Positions 52,780 to 61,069 of a DNA stretch of 64,000 nt are shown piece after piece. The position numbers and the translations under genes are program-made. The notes beneath the pieces were generated by a model that made no database searches, was not told where the DNA came from, and saw nothing but the letters and a program-made list of their open reading frames with translations. This DNA comes from Gordoniibacillus chartarius (GTDB taxonomy: Bacteria > Bacillota > Bacilli > Paenibacillales > NBRC-103111): positions 36,496-100,495 of the forward strand of contig NZ_JBHLWN010000090.1 in the NCBI RefSeq assembly GCF_042432825.1, in the 5' to 3' direction. The first letter of the stretch is position 1. Each line of letters starts with the position of its first letter.

Positions 52780-53862
52780 TCATTTCGAACGTTCGGCGTT
52801 TGCCCGCCGGCGCTCCTCGCGTTCCCATTTGCGCAAATACGAATAAGGGTCGAACGACCAGTCGCTGTAGCCGTTGTCGCGGTACATCCCGAAGTGCAAG
52901 TGCGGCGGGAATTTGCCGGACGTGCCGGGCCTGCCGTAGCCCGTGCTCCCTACCCAGCCCAGCACCTCGCCTGGCTTGACGACTTTGCCGAGCTTCAGTT
53001 CCTTTGGAAATCCGGATAGATGGGCGAAATAGTAATAGACGTTGTTCAAGTCGCGAATACCGACTCGCCAGCCCCCATACGGGTTCCAGCCCTTCACTTC
53101 GACAATGCCGTAGCAGGCGCTGCGAACCGGAACACCGTGAGACGCGAACACATCCGTACCTTCGTGAATGCGCCTGCCGCCCCAGCCCCGCTTGGCTCCC
53201 CACGTGCTGCGATACGAATACTCTGCGTTCAGCGGCATCACGAAAGCTTGCTCATGTAGGTCAAGACGGCCGAACTGCTGGTAAATGCGCGCAAATTGGC
53301 CGATCCGCTCGACCGAACGGTCGTTCTGGTAGTAATTCCACAGCGACCGCCGCCGGTCATCCGCCGAAAGCCCCTGCTTCACCATAAGGGCGGCCATGGC
53401 GGACAGGCGGTCCACGTCATTCAGCCGATTAGCCTGACCGTCGCCGTCGCCGTCCCTGCCGACGCCGCGAAACAATGCGATGGAAGCCGGGCTTGTATCC
53501 TGGAGGTTCGGATTGAGCGCCCCGGCCCAGTCCACCTCGCTAAAATGAATCGCAATGGAGCTCGACGCCGTTGGCAGCTTGCGGACCCTGCCCATCGCCC
53601 GTTCATACTGATCGACGGCCGCAAGCTCATACCAAGGGATGCCGGTGATGGTGCCGGCCATTTCGAACATTTGCATGCGTTCCTTATAGATGTCTTTGGG
53701 GGCGGCGGAAGCCGCGGGTACCGCCGATGCCGCAGGCTCGGCTGCCGCTGATGCGGTAGACACCGGCTCTAACGCTCCGGCAACGAACACGGCGGCGCCG
53801 GTCAGCAGCAGCTTTGGACCGTTCGTAAGCATAGTGCGGACAACTTGGCGAAACGATCTCAT
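52780..53862 (-). CDS. lytH: M23 peptidase, probable LytH spore-cortex endopeptidase
   Basis: The 360-residue protein has an N-terminal helix with an Ala-rich stretch, a helical middle and a C-terminal LytM/M23 domain. The zinc ligands are in RRIHEGTDVFASHG (HxxxD) and PPHLHFGMY (HLH). LytH removes peptide side chains to leave single L-Ala in the spore cortex of B. subtilis (L-Ala-D-Glu endopeptidase). Its place beside yunB and, beyond the lar genes, lipA matches the Bacillus order. Confidence 0.88.
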   Translation of the reverse strand: MRSFRQVVRTMLTNGPKLLLTGAAVFVAGALEPVSTASAAAEPAASAVPAASAAPKDIYKERMQMFEMAGTITGIPWYELAAVDQYERAMGRVRKLPTASSSIAIHFSEVDWAGALNPNLQDTSPASIALFRGVGRDGDGDGQANRLNDVDRLSAMAALMVKQGLSADDRRRSLWNYYQNDRSVERIGQFARIYQQFGRLDLHEQAFVMPLNAEYSYRSTWGAKRGWGGRRIHEGTDVFASHGVPVRSACYGIVEVKGWNPYGGWRVGIRDLNNVYYYFAHLSGFPKELKLGKVVKPGEVLGWVGSTGYGRPGTSGKFPPHLHFGMYRDNGYSDWSFDPYSYLRKWEREERRRANAERSK

Positions 53863-53936
53863 GTTCCCTCGTCCTTCCTCACAAATGTATATTTAGGTTG
53901 AGTTCCAAAGGACGATTTTATGCCAACAGAGGCGGA

Positions 53937-53965
53937 TTGTTTTCATTTATGCGGGGGCGTGATAC
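53937..53965 (+). promoter_or_regulatory. Possible weak promoter of larC2
   Basis: TTGTTT (53937-53942), 17 bases, TGATAC (53960-53965). Only partial agreement with consensus. The short leader to the ATG at 53993 would suit a separate larC2 transcript. Confidence 0.3.
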
Positions 53966-53992
53966 ACTTTGGGGGATAGGAGGGGACGGTGC

Positions 53993-54496
53993 ATGAATGA
54001 GCATGAAACGGCGCCGAGAAGCGGGTTTCATCATCCCGACGAGCATCTCGATGCCGGGATGGTTATGCTGCAGGCGAATATCGACGATATGAATCCCGAG
54101 TGGTGCTCTTATGTAGGGGAGCGATTGTTTGAAGCGGGTGCGAACGATGTTTTTTGGATTCCGATCATTATGAAAAAAGGCCGCCCCGGCGTCATGCTCA
54201 ATGTGCTGACGGCGGAGGACAAGCTGCAGGCGATCGAGAAGGTTGTTTTTGCCGAAACGACGACGATTGGACTGCGCTATATGCAGGTTACGTGCCATCG
54301 GTTGGCGCGGCGGTTTTTCCCGGTCGAGACAAAGTGGGGGACGATTACGGTGAAGGCAGGCTACCAGGACGGCCGCTTGACCCAATTCGCTCCGGAATTC
54401 GCCGAATGCGAACGGGCCGCGCGCGAGCACGGGGTGCCGCTCAAGGATGTGTACGATGAGGTGCGGCGCCGGTTTGACCGGACGAGCGGGCTTTGA
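53993..54496 (+). CDS. larC: LarC2: C-terminal half of the nickel-inserting LarC, as a separate gene
   Basis: The ATG at 53993 follows AGGAGGGG. The 167-residue protein is the second half of LarC: LQANIDDMNPEWCSYVGERL, IPIIMKKGRPGVMLNVL, ETTTIGLRYM and AEFAECERAAREHGVPLKDVY-like ending. In Lactiplantibacillus plantarum larC1 and larC2 are joined by a programmed frameshift; here the halves are on opposite strands (larC1 ends at 54895), so fusion by frameshift is impossible. LarC loads nickel into the pincer cofactor using CTP. The two halves presumably meet as separate proteins. Confidence 0.88.
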   Translation: MNEHETAPRSGFHHPDEHLDAGMVMLQANIDDMNPEWCSYVGERLFEAGANDVFWIPIIMKKGRPGVMLNVLTAEDKLQAIEKVVFAETTTIGLRYMQVTCHRLARRFFPVETKWGTITVKAGYQDGRLTQFAPEFAECERAAREHGVPLKDVYDEVRRRFDRTSGL

Positions 54497-54506
54497 GAAC
54501 ACGATG

Positions 54507-54547
54507 AACCTTCCAACTCATGAGCATCATGGTTTGGAAGGTTTTTT
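54507..54547 (+). terminator. Terminator of larC2
   Basis: AACCTTCCAA (54507-54516) pairs with TTGGAAGGTT (54533-54542-type arm), followed by TTTTTT. Confidence 0.88.
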
Positions 54548-54604
54548 CGTAGTGCTGCGGCCACGACAACATGCTAAGATCGTGCGAAACTGGGCAGCCA
54601 GTCA

Positions 54605-54735
54605 TCGCTGTGGCGGATTATGCCGAGGAGACGGCCCGAATCGGGCCGTCTTGAGCGGTTGTGGCGCCTTAGTGCCGGTAGGACGGCCCGGAATGGGCGG
54701 TCATGTGCGGTTGTGGCGCCTCGGTGCCAGCCCCC
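54605..54735. repeat. Imperfect ~52-bp repeat with embedded palindromes
   Basis: Three related units begin near 54607, 54655 and 54707, sharing GCGGTTGTGGCGCC-AGTGCC. Between them lie the hairpins GACGGCCCGA-A-TCGGGCCGTC (10-bp arms) and GACGGCCC-GGAAT-GGGCGGTC. The array lies in the ~400-bp gap between larC2 and larC1, which carries no gene. Confidence 0.7.
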
Positions 54736-54765
54736 GCTAACTTGCACAAAGTAACTCAAAGCATA

Positions 54766-54804
54766 AAAAAACTAGCGCCGTTTGTGAAGGACGCTAGGTT
54801 TTTC
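54766..54804. terminator. Bidirectional terminator between larC2 and larC1
   Basis: CTAGCG (54772-54777) pairs with CGCTAG (54792-54797); A-run before, T-run after, so it works in both directions and most likely ends the larEBC1 transcript. Confidence 0.8.
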
Positions 54805-54894
54805 ATTGTGGAATAATAGGCTAATCACATGATGAGCGACCGAATGCGATGCAATCGATGCGCCAGTCGCTGATCTATCTTAAAGATTGTCGTG

Positions 54895-56103
54895 TCAGTG
54901 CTTGTGCACATGGTCGTGTCCATGGTTATCCCCGTGTTTATGCTCATGGTCGTGGTCGTGCCCATGATCGTGGGCATGCTCATGGTCGTGCCCGTTACTG
55001 TGTCGATGGCCGTTGCTATGCGAATGTTCGTGAACGGCGCTCTCCCGGACGATAGCTCTTTGTGAACGTACGGCGCCGAATCCGGAGATGCGCACCTTGC
55101 GCGGCTCGATGTGACGGTGATGACCGTGCTCATGCTCTCCATGATGGTGATGCTCATGCCCGTCATCACCGTGATGATGGTGCTCATGCTCACCGTGGTG
55201 GTGCCCGTGCTCGCCATGATGATGACTATGCTCACCGTGATGGTGCTCATGCTCACCGTGATGGTGCCCATGCTCGCCATGATGATGGTGCCCGTCATCC
55301 CCGTGATGATGGTGGTGCTCGTGCCCTTCATGCACATGCTCATGGTGCAGCTGCCATTTGGCCAGCAGCGGATCGGAACGTCCGACGACGACACGCAGCA
55401 CGTTCGGCTGGTTCGGCAGGTCCCGTGTGCCGGCGCCGTAGCCGATCGATTCGACGATCATCGGCGGGAATCCTTTTGAAAATTCGTCGACAACGGCGGC
55501 AATGATGCCGGCACCCGTCGGCGTCGTCATTTCTTTCTGATACGGTGTCGGAGCGATCGGCAAGCCTTTCATCATCTCCAGCGTTGCCGGTGCGGGAACC
55601 GGATAAATCCCGTGATCGCAGTGCACCGTACCGGAGCCGAGCGGCACCGGAGACGAGACGATCCGCTCTACGTCCAGCGAGTCGATCGCCAGTGCTACGC
55701 CGATGACATCGGCAATCGAATCGATCGCACCGACCTCGTGAAAATGCACCCGATCCAGCGGCAAGCCATGAATCTTCCCTTCCGCCGTGCCGATCTTCTC
55801 GAAGATCGCCAGCGCCAAGGCGGTAGCGCGCTGGCTAAAGCCGGCCTTCTCGATCATGCGGACGATTTCGCTGTAATGGCGGTGATGCGTAGGCGGATGC
55901 TCCGGATCGATATGTACATCGAGCTTCATCGCCGAGATGCCGCGTTTATTGACACGCTTCCATTCCAGCGTGAACGGTTCGATCGATTGCAGCTTGCCCA
56001 GCTCTTGTTCGATATAGGACGCATCGGCTCCGGCATCGACCAGTGCGGCGAGCGACATATCGCCGCTAATGCCGGAGAAACAATCGAAATACAAGATACG
56101 CAT
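54895..56103 (-). CDS. larC: LarC1: N-terminal half of LarC with a long His-rich tail
   Basis: Residues 1-240 are LarC1: YFDCFSGISGDMSLAALVDA, LDRVHFHEVGAIDSIADVIG, SPVPLGSGTVHCDHG and TTPTGAGIIAAVVDEF. From about residue 251 the protein becomes a ~150-residue tail with HEHHHHHGDD, HHHGEH repeats and HDHGHDHDHEHKHGDNHGHD, interrupted by a short normal stretch (EPRKVRISGFGAVRSQRAIV). The tail is a likely nickel store. The frame then stops; no LarC2 sequence follows on this strand. It starts three bases after larB and closes the larE-larB-larC1 operon. Confidence 0.9.
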   Translation of the reverse strand: MRILYFDCFSGISGDMSLAALVDAGADASYIEQELGKLQSIEPFTLEWKRVNKRGISAMKLDVHIDPEHPPTHHRHYSEIVRMIEKAGFSQRATALALAIFEKIGTAEGKIHGLPLDRVHFHEVGAIDSIADVIGVALAIDSLDVERIVSSPVPLGSGTVHCDHGIYPVPAPATLEMMKGLPIAPTPYQKEMTTPTGAGIIAAVVDEFSKGFPPMIVESIGYGAGTRDLPNQPNVLRVVVGRSDPLLAKWQLHHEHVHEGHEHHHHHGDDGHHHHGEHGHHHGEHEHHHGEHSHHHGEHGHHHGEHEHHHHGDDGHEHHHHGEHEHGHHRHIEPRKVRISGFGAVRSQRAIVRESAVHEHSHSNGHRHSNGHDHEHAHDHGHDHDHEHKHGDNHGHDHVHKH

Positions 56104-56106
56104 ATA

Positions 56107-56943
56107 TTAACTCTCGGCTCCTTTGGTACGATTCTGATTAATGACAGCGGCGCTGTAACCGGCTCCGAAGCCGTTGTCGATATTGACGACGGTTACGCCG
56201 GTAGCGCATGAATTGAGCATGGTCAGCAGAGCCGACAAGCCTCCGAACGAAGCGCCGTAGCCGATGCTCGTCGGAACGGCGATGACCGGCTTGGAGACGA
56301 GCCCGCCGACGACGCTGGCGAGTGCGCCTTCCATGCCGGCGACGACTACGATCGCATTCGCTTCGCGGATGACGGGCAGCCGCCGGAGCAGCCGGTGAAT
56401 GCCGGCTACGCCGACGTCGTACACCTTCTCGACGCGCGAGCCCATGCATGCAATCGTCACGGCCGCTTCCTCGGCAACGGGCAAATCCGACGTCCCCGCG
56501 CAGACGACCGCAATGTAGCCGTCATGAAGAGGAACGTTCGGCTCACGGAACCAGGTGACGCAGCGTGCGATCGACTCGTAGGTTGCGCCCGGGACTTCCG
56601 CCAGCACGGCCGCGGCTTTATCGGCGGATACCCGGGTTGCCAGTACGCGATCGGCGTTTTCCGTCAGGCGCCGGAAGATGCCGACCAGCTGCTCGGCGCT
56701 CTTGCCTTCCCCGTAAATCACCTCGGGGAAGCCCGTGCGCCGCTGCCGCCCCAGATCGAGCTGAGCGTAGCCGAGGTCGGCGACCTCCTGCGACATCAAA
56801 CCGCGCGCTTCGCGGTCGCCCTCTTGCATAGAGGCGATACGCCGCAGCGCTTCTTCCACATCTACAGCACCGCCCCGAACATCACGAAGCAGCCGCTCCA
56901 GCTCAGCAGACGAACATGACGAAGCTCCACCGTTTACGCTCAT
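56107..56943 (-). CDS. larB: LarB: nickel-pincer cofactor carboxylase/hydrolase
   Basis: The 278-residue protein has YGEGKSAEQLVGIFRRLTE, ARCVTWFREP and the C-terminal AIR-carboxylase-like half (VVCAGTSDLPVAEEAAVTI; YGASFGGLSALLTMLNSCA; VVNIDNGFGAGYSAA). LarB carboxylates and hydrolyses nicotinic acid adenine dinucleotide, the first step to the pincer nucleotide. Its start overlaps the larE stop by four bases (ATGA), so the genes are translationally coupled. Confidence 0.95.
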   Translation of the reverse strand: MSVNGGASSCSSAELERLLRDVRGGAVDVEEALRRIASMQEGDREARGLMSQEVADLGYAQLDLGRQRRTGFPEVIYGEGKSAEQLVGIFRRLTENADRVLATRVSADKAAAVLAEVPGATYESIARCVTWFREPNVPLHDGYIAVVCAGTSDLPVAEEAAVTIACMGSRVEKVYDVGVAGIHRLLRRLPVIREANAIVVVAGMEGALASVVGGLVSKPVIAVPTSIGYGASFGGLSALLTMLNSCATGVTVVNIDNGFGAGYSAAVINQNRTKGAES

Positions 56944-57803
56944 ACTCCGGCTGCACTCCCCGCCGCCGTGCCGGCCGCTTTCGTGGCGGCGGACAGCACT
57001 TCATTCATGCTCCCTGTCCGGTAGCCTTGCAAATCAAGCGTTACATATTGAAAGCCGAGCGACTTGAACTTCTCGTGAATCCGGTCGCTAAGCTCGATGA
57101 CTTTCAGCATTTCATCGGGCATTACTTCGATCCGGGCGATTTTATCATGATGGCGTACCCGCACCTGGTAGAATCCGAGCTCGGCGAGGAAGGCTTCGCC
57201 TTCGTCGAGCTGATCGATTTTCCAGCGCTCGATCTTGGTACCGTATGGAATGCGCGACGACAAGCACGCGAACGACGGCTTGTTCCAGGTCGGCAGTCCG
57301 AGCTCCTTGGACAAGGCGCGGATTTCGTCCTTCGTCAGGCCCGCTTCCTGGAGCACGCTGCGCACGCCCTGCTCGTTCTTCGCCTGCAGGCCCGGACGGT
57401 AGTCGCCCAGATCGTCGACGTTCGAGCCGTCGAGGATGAACGGGTAGCCGAGCTCCGCAGCGATGTCGCGCAAATGCGTGTATAGTCCGGTTTTGCAGTG
57501 GTAGCAGCGGTCCGGATTGTTGGCTACGAAGTTCGCGTTCTCAAGCTCTTTTACTTCGGTCTTGTGCAGCCGCACGCCGAAATCTTCCGCCAGCTTGACC
57601 GCCGCGTCGAATTCCCGGGTAGGGAAAGTTTCGGAAGCGGCTGTCACCGCCAAAACAGCGTCGCCCAGCTCCTGCTGCGCCCGCTTCAGCACAAACGTGC
57701 TGTCCACACCTCCGGAGAACGCCACAAGAACACGGCCCATTCCCCGCAAAATATCGCCAAGACGCCGGTCTTTCTCCCGGACGTCGTTACTGATCGTTTC
57801 CAT
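56940..57803 (-). CDS. larE: LarE: sulfur transferase for the nickel-pincer cofactor
   Basis: The ~287-residue protein has the PP-loop SGGVDST near residue 31, NPDRCYHCK, DGSNVDDLGDYRPG and KPSFACLSSRIPYG with the Cys that gives its sulfur. LarE adds sulfur to both carboxyls of the LarB product. The start is ATG 57803 or TTG 57809; GGAGGGG lies six bases before the TTG, so the TTG is possible. It is the first gene of the lar operon, divergent from lipA. Confidence 0.94.
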   Translation of the reverse strand: METISNDVREKDRRLGDILRGMGRVLVAFSGGVDSTFVLKRAQQELGDAVLAVTAASETFPTREFDAAVKLAEDFGVRLHKTEVKELENANFVANNPDRCYHCKTGLYTHLRDIAAELGYPFILDGSNVDDLGDYRPGLQAKNEQGVRSVLQEAGLTKDEIRALSKELGLPTWNKPSFACLSSRIPYGTKIERWKIDQLDEGEAFLAELGFYQVRVRHHDKIARIEVMPDEMLKVIELSDRIHEKFKSLGFQYVTLDLQGYRTGSMNEVLSAATKAAGTAAGSAAGV

Positions 57804-57985
57804 TACCAAGTCTATCCCCTCCAGCTCAGGAATGCGATTTCTTTCCCAGTGTAACATAAATGTTGAACGTGTGCATGACTCCGCCGAACGTCATCGCGGC
57901 AAAGCCTGGACAGGGTGAGCATTCGGAAGAGAATCGTGATATAATGATGAAAATCGACTACTTCATATAAAGGCGGACCTTGCAT

Positions 57986-58870
57986 ATGGCCTCCAAGACT
58001 TATTTGCGCAAGCCGGAATGGCTTAAAATACAATTGAACCCGAATGACAATTACAAAGAGCTGAAGCAGATGATGCGCGGCAAGACGCTGCATACCGTCT
58101 GCGAGGAGGCGAAATGCCCGAACCTGCATGAATGCTGGGCGAACCGCACGGCGACCTTTATGATTCTCGGCAACATTTGCACCCGGGCCTGCCGCTTCTG
58201 CGCGGTGACGACGGGACTGCCGACGGAGCTCGACCTCCAGGAGCCGGAACGCGTCGCCGAAGCGGCGGAGCAGATGGGGCTGCGCCACTGCGTCGTAACG
58301 TCGGTAGCTCGCGATGATTTGGAGGACGGCGGGGCGTCGATTTTTGCCGCGACCATTCAAGCGCTCCGCGCTCGGCTGCCGTTCTGCGGCGTAGAGGTGC
58401 TGATTCCGGATTTCCTCGGCCGCCGCGAATCTCTCGAGACGGTGCTTGCGGCGAAGCCGGATATTTTGAACCACAACGTAGAGACGGTGGAGCGGCTGTC
58501 CGACCGGGTGCGTTCCAAGGCCAAATACAGCCGGTCTTTGGAGCTGCTGCAGCGGTCGAAGGAAATCAACCCCGCAATTTCCACGAAGTCGAGCCTGATG
58601 GTCGGCGTCGGCGAGGAGTGGGACGAAATTTTGCAGACGATGGATGATTTGCGTAAGGTGGATTGCAACATTTTAACGATTGGCCAGTATTTGCAGCCGA
58701 CAAAGCAGCATCTTCCGGTGCTTGCTTATTACACGCCCGAGCAGTTCGCACAGCTGAAGGAAGAAGGCTTGAAGCGCGGCTTCCGCCACGTGGAATCCGG
58801 ACCTCTCGTGCGCAGCTCCTACCACGCTCACGAGCAGGTTCAATCGGCCGCACTGGCGCCGAACGGCTAA
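57986..58870 (+). CDS. lipA: Lipoyl synthase
   Basis: The 294-residue radical SAM enzyme carries the auxiliary-cluster motif C-x4-C-x5-C in VCEEAKCPNLHECW, the SAM-cluster motif C-x3-C-x2-C in CTRACRFCAVTTG, and the final RSSYHA Ser ligand. It inserts two sulfurs into octanoyl-protein to make lipoate. AAGGCGG precedes the ATG at 57986. In B. subtilis lipA (yutB) lies beside lytH; here the lar genes lie between them. Confidence 0.97.
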   Translation: MASKTYLRKPEWLKIQLNPNDNYKELKQMMRGKTLHTVCEEAKCPNLHECWANRTATFMILGNICTRACRFCAVTTGLPTELDLQEPERVAEAAEQMGLRHCVVTSVARDDLEDGGASIFAATIQALRARLPFCGVEVLIPDFLGRRESLETVLAAKPDILNHNVETVERLSDRVRSKAKYSRSLELLQRSKEINPAISTKSSLMVGVGEEWDEILQTMDDLRKVDCNILTIGQYLQPTKQHLPVLAYYTPEQFAQLKEEGLKRGFRHVESGPLVRSSYHAHEQVQSAALAPNG

Positions 58871-58895
58871 CGCAGAAGGAGGCACCTGCAAACCT

Positions 58896-59738
58896 ATGAT
58901 TCTCATTGGCGGCAAGGCATACGAGCTTATCACCGATCATAAGAACGGCTGGAATCAAGAGGTGTTTCGCGAGCGCTATAGTGAGGTACTCGACCGGTAC
59001 GACTATATCGTCGGCGACTGGGGCTACAGTCAATTGAGACTGCGCGGCTTCTTCAAGGAAAACAGCCCGCGCGCGACCAAAGAAAGCTCCATCGCCGTTC
59101 TGCAAGATTATTTGAACGAATACTGCAATTTCGGCTGTGCTTATTTCATTATCGAACGGATCCCGAACAAAAATCAAACGGACGGCGGCGAACAGGACCC
59201 GTATGTAAGCGAAGCGTCTTTGCGTGAAGAGACGACGGCGGCGAAAGAGGATATGCCGAAGTATACGATCCGTTCCCAGCCTCCTGCTGAACGCGCCCCC
59301 CGCCCGCAGAAGGACAATGCAGCGCAGGGAGAGCAGCAGGGAGGCGGACAGCAGCACGGACAGGGCGAGCGGGCCGAGCGTCATGGCGGAGGGCGCCAGC
59401 AGCAGCGTGGAGGTCAGGGGCAGCGCCAGCACGGCTCCGGGCAAGTTCACCAGGGAGGCAGAGGTCAGGGACAGCACCAAGGCGGACGGCATGGACCGCG
59501 GGACGGTCAAGGGCAGCAGGGCGGTCTCCGGGCGCAGGGCGCCGGATTGTCTCAAGGACAGAAGGCTAACGTATCGTCGCAAGGACAAGGGCGCGAACAT
59601 ACGCCGGGCGGTCAGCAGGGACAGCGCCCGCAGCAAGGGCAGCGCCCGCAAGGACAGCGGCAGCACCATCCGAAGCAGCACCACGGGCAGCAGGGCAAGC
59701 AGCCGGCTGCGCCAAATCCGTCGGGCCGCCCTTCTTAA
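58896..59738 (+). CDS. yutD: YutD-family protein with long Gln/Gly/His-rich tail
   Basis: AGAAGGAGG precedes the ATG. Residues 1-90 match YutD (DUF1027): MILIGGKAYELITDHKNGWN, YDYIVGDWGYSQLRLRGFF and NEYCNFGCAYFIIERIPNK. The other ~185 residues form a low-complexity Gln/Gly/Arg/His tail (GGRQQQRGGQGQRQHG and similar), far longer than usual for the family (~100 residues). It follows lipA by 25 bases as in Bacillus. The function of YutD is unknown; a basic, disordered tail suggests RNA or surface binding, which is conjecture. Confidence 0.85.
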   Translation: MILIGGKAYELITDHKNGWNQEVFRERYSEVLDRYDYIVGDWGYSQLRLRGFFKENSPRATKESSIAVLQDYLNEYCNFGCAYFIIERIPNKNQTDGGEQDPYVSEASLREETTAAKEDMPKYTIRSQPPAERAPRPQKDNAAQGEQQGGGQQHGQGERAERHGGGRQQQRGGQGQRQHGSGQVHQGGRGQGQHQGGRHGPRDGQGQQGGLRAQGAGLSQGQKANVSSQGQGREHTPGGQQGQRPQQGQRPQGQRQHHPKQHHGQQGKQPAAPNPSGRPS

Positions 59739-59782
59739 ATGGCATAATTACGTTTTCATTATATGAAGGCAGGTGACGCTCC

Positions 59783-60151
59783 ATGGCAAAAGTAATGATC
59801 GTTGACGACGCCGTGTTCATGCGCACCATGATTCGTCATATCGTCACGGAGATGGGCCATGAGGTCGTTGCCGAGGCTCCAAACGGAGCCGAAGCGGTCA
59901 AGCTGTATACGGAATGCCGGCCCGATGTCGTGACCATGGACATCACCATGCCCGATATGAACGGAATTACGGCGGTAACCCATATCATCGAGTTTGACCC
60001 GGCTGCCCGCATCATCATGTGTTCGGCGATGGGGCAGCATCGGATGGTGCTGGATGCGATTCAGGCGGGCGCGAAAGATTTCATCGTGAAGCCGCTCATT
60101 AAACATCGCGTTATGGAGTCCATCCAGAATGTGCTCGGCCAGCGAATGTAA
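59783..60151 (+). CDS. CheY-like single-domain response regulator
   Basis: The 122-residue protein is a receiver domain alone: MIVDDA (acidic pair), phospho-acceptor D53 in VTMDITMPDMNG, conserved Thr/Ser in CSAMG and Lys in FIVKPL. It is closer to CheY than to regulators with an output domain. No kinase is adjacent. The tail matches CheY of Bacillales (ADxIxKP-like, then a helix). It may serve chemotaxis or another phosphorelay. Confidence 0.9.
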   Translation: MAKVMIVDDAVFMRTMIRHIVTEMGHEVVAEAPNGAEAVKLYTECRPDVVTMDITMPDMNGITAVTHIIEFDPAARIIMCSAMGQHRMVLDAIQAGAKDFIVKPLIKHRVMESIQNVLGQRM

Positions 60152-60173
60152 GCTGGACTATGGAAACGGCGAA

Positions 60174-60226
60174 AAGGCAGTCGCGCCTACGTTGCGGTAA
60201 GCAACAGGCGGGCTGCCTTCTTTATT
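60174..60226 (+). terminator. Rho-independent terminator
   Basis: AAGGCAG-TCGCGCCT pairs with AGGCGGG-CTGCCTT around a GC-rich inner hairpin, followed by CTTTATT. It also separates the CheY-like gene from the opposite nadK. Confidence 0.85.
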
Positions 60227-60250
60227 GGAGTGGAACTGATCGGGCAAGTC

Positions 60251-61060
60251 TCAATTGGTAGCGATGAACGCTTCGCGAACTCGGCTCCAGAACGGGAACG
60301 GCCGGAAGCGGGCGAAACGGACCTTCGCATCGGGCGATACGCGACAGCGGATCGAAACGACGTCTCCGCGCTGCACGTACAGGTGGTCGAGCGACAGCAG
60401 CATATGCTGCTTCGTCCTCGGGTAAATGTCGCAGTGATGATGCTTCGGCAGGATGACCGAAGAGCCCAGCGTACGATATACGCGGTTGTTGATGGAGGCG
60501 ATTTCCGCCATCTGAATCGCTTCGATCGAAGGATGGACCATGGCGCCGCCCAGACTTTTGTTGTAGGCTGTACTGCCCATCGGGGTCGAAATGCATATGC
60601 CGTCGCCGCGAAACATCTCGAACATTTCGTCGTTAATATTCAGCTGGGCGACAAGCGTCTCCTCTACGCCCTTAAGCGTAAACTCATTGAGGGCAAGACT
60701 CGTCTCCATGCCGGATTCCGTAATCGTCTGAATTTCCAGCAGCGGGTAGGAGACGACCGGAATATCCGCATTCCCTACCTGCAGCCGCATCATCTCCGCC
60801 AGCTTCTCGATCTCATCGGGCTTCCAGTCGGCAAAAAAACCGAGGTGTCCGGTGTGAATGCCGACAAAGGCGATCCGGTTGAGCTGCCCGACGTATTTGT
60901 GGAACGCCTGCAGCATCGTGCCGTCGCCTCCGATCGACAGCACAAGATCCGGCGATTGTTCGTCGAGGATAAGTCCGTAGCCTTGCACAAGCTGGTGGAA
61001 CCGTTCGGTAAGCTGCTTGGACACTTCGTCGCCGCGTTGTACGACCGTGTATTTCAACAA
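60251..61060 (-). CDS. nadK: NAD kinase
   Basis: The 269-residue protein has GGDGTML at residues 44-50, IHTGHLGFFADW, the NE-type LALNEFTLKG and GICISTPMGSTAYNKSLGG. It makes NADP from NAD. The PilZ gene lies 9 bases upstream, so the two are probably co-transcribed. Confidence 0.97.
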   Translation of the reverse strand: MLKYTVVQRGDEVSKQLTERFHQLVQGYGLILDEQSPDLVLSIGGDGTMLQAFHKYVGQLNRIAFVGIHTGHLGFFADWKPDEIEKLAEMMRLQVGNADIPVVSYPLLEIQTITESGMETSLALNEFTLKGVEETLVAQLNINDEMFEMFRGDGICISTPMGSTAYNKSLGGAMVHPSIEAIQMAEIASINNRVYRTLGSSVILPKHHHCDIYPRTKQHMLLSLDHLYVQRGDVVSIRCRVSPDAKVRFARFRPFPFWSRVREAFIATN

Positions 61061-61069
61061 GAGTACCTC

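Noticed and set aside
54497..54895. Programmed frameshift joining larC1 and larC2
   Set aside because: The two halves are on opposite strands, so no frameshift can join them.
55111..55479. Met/Val-rich plus-strand frame
   Set aside because: Shadow of the His-rich LarC1 tail (His codons read backwards as Met/Val).
58566..59684. 372-residue minus-strand Leu/Ser-rich frame
   Set aside because: Antisense to lipA and the Gln-rich YutD tail.
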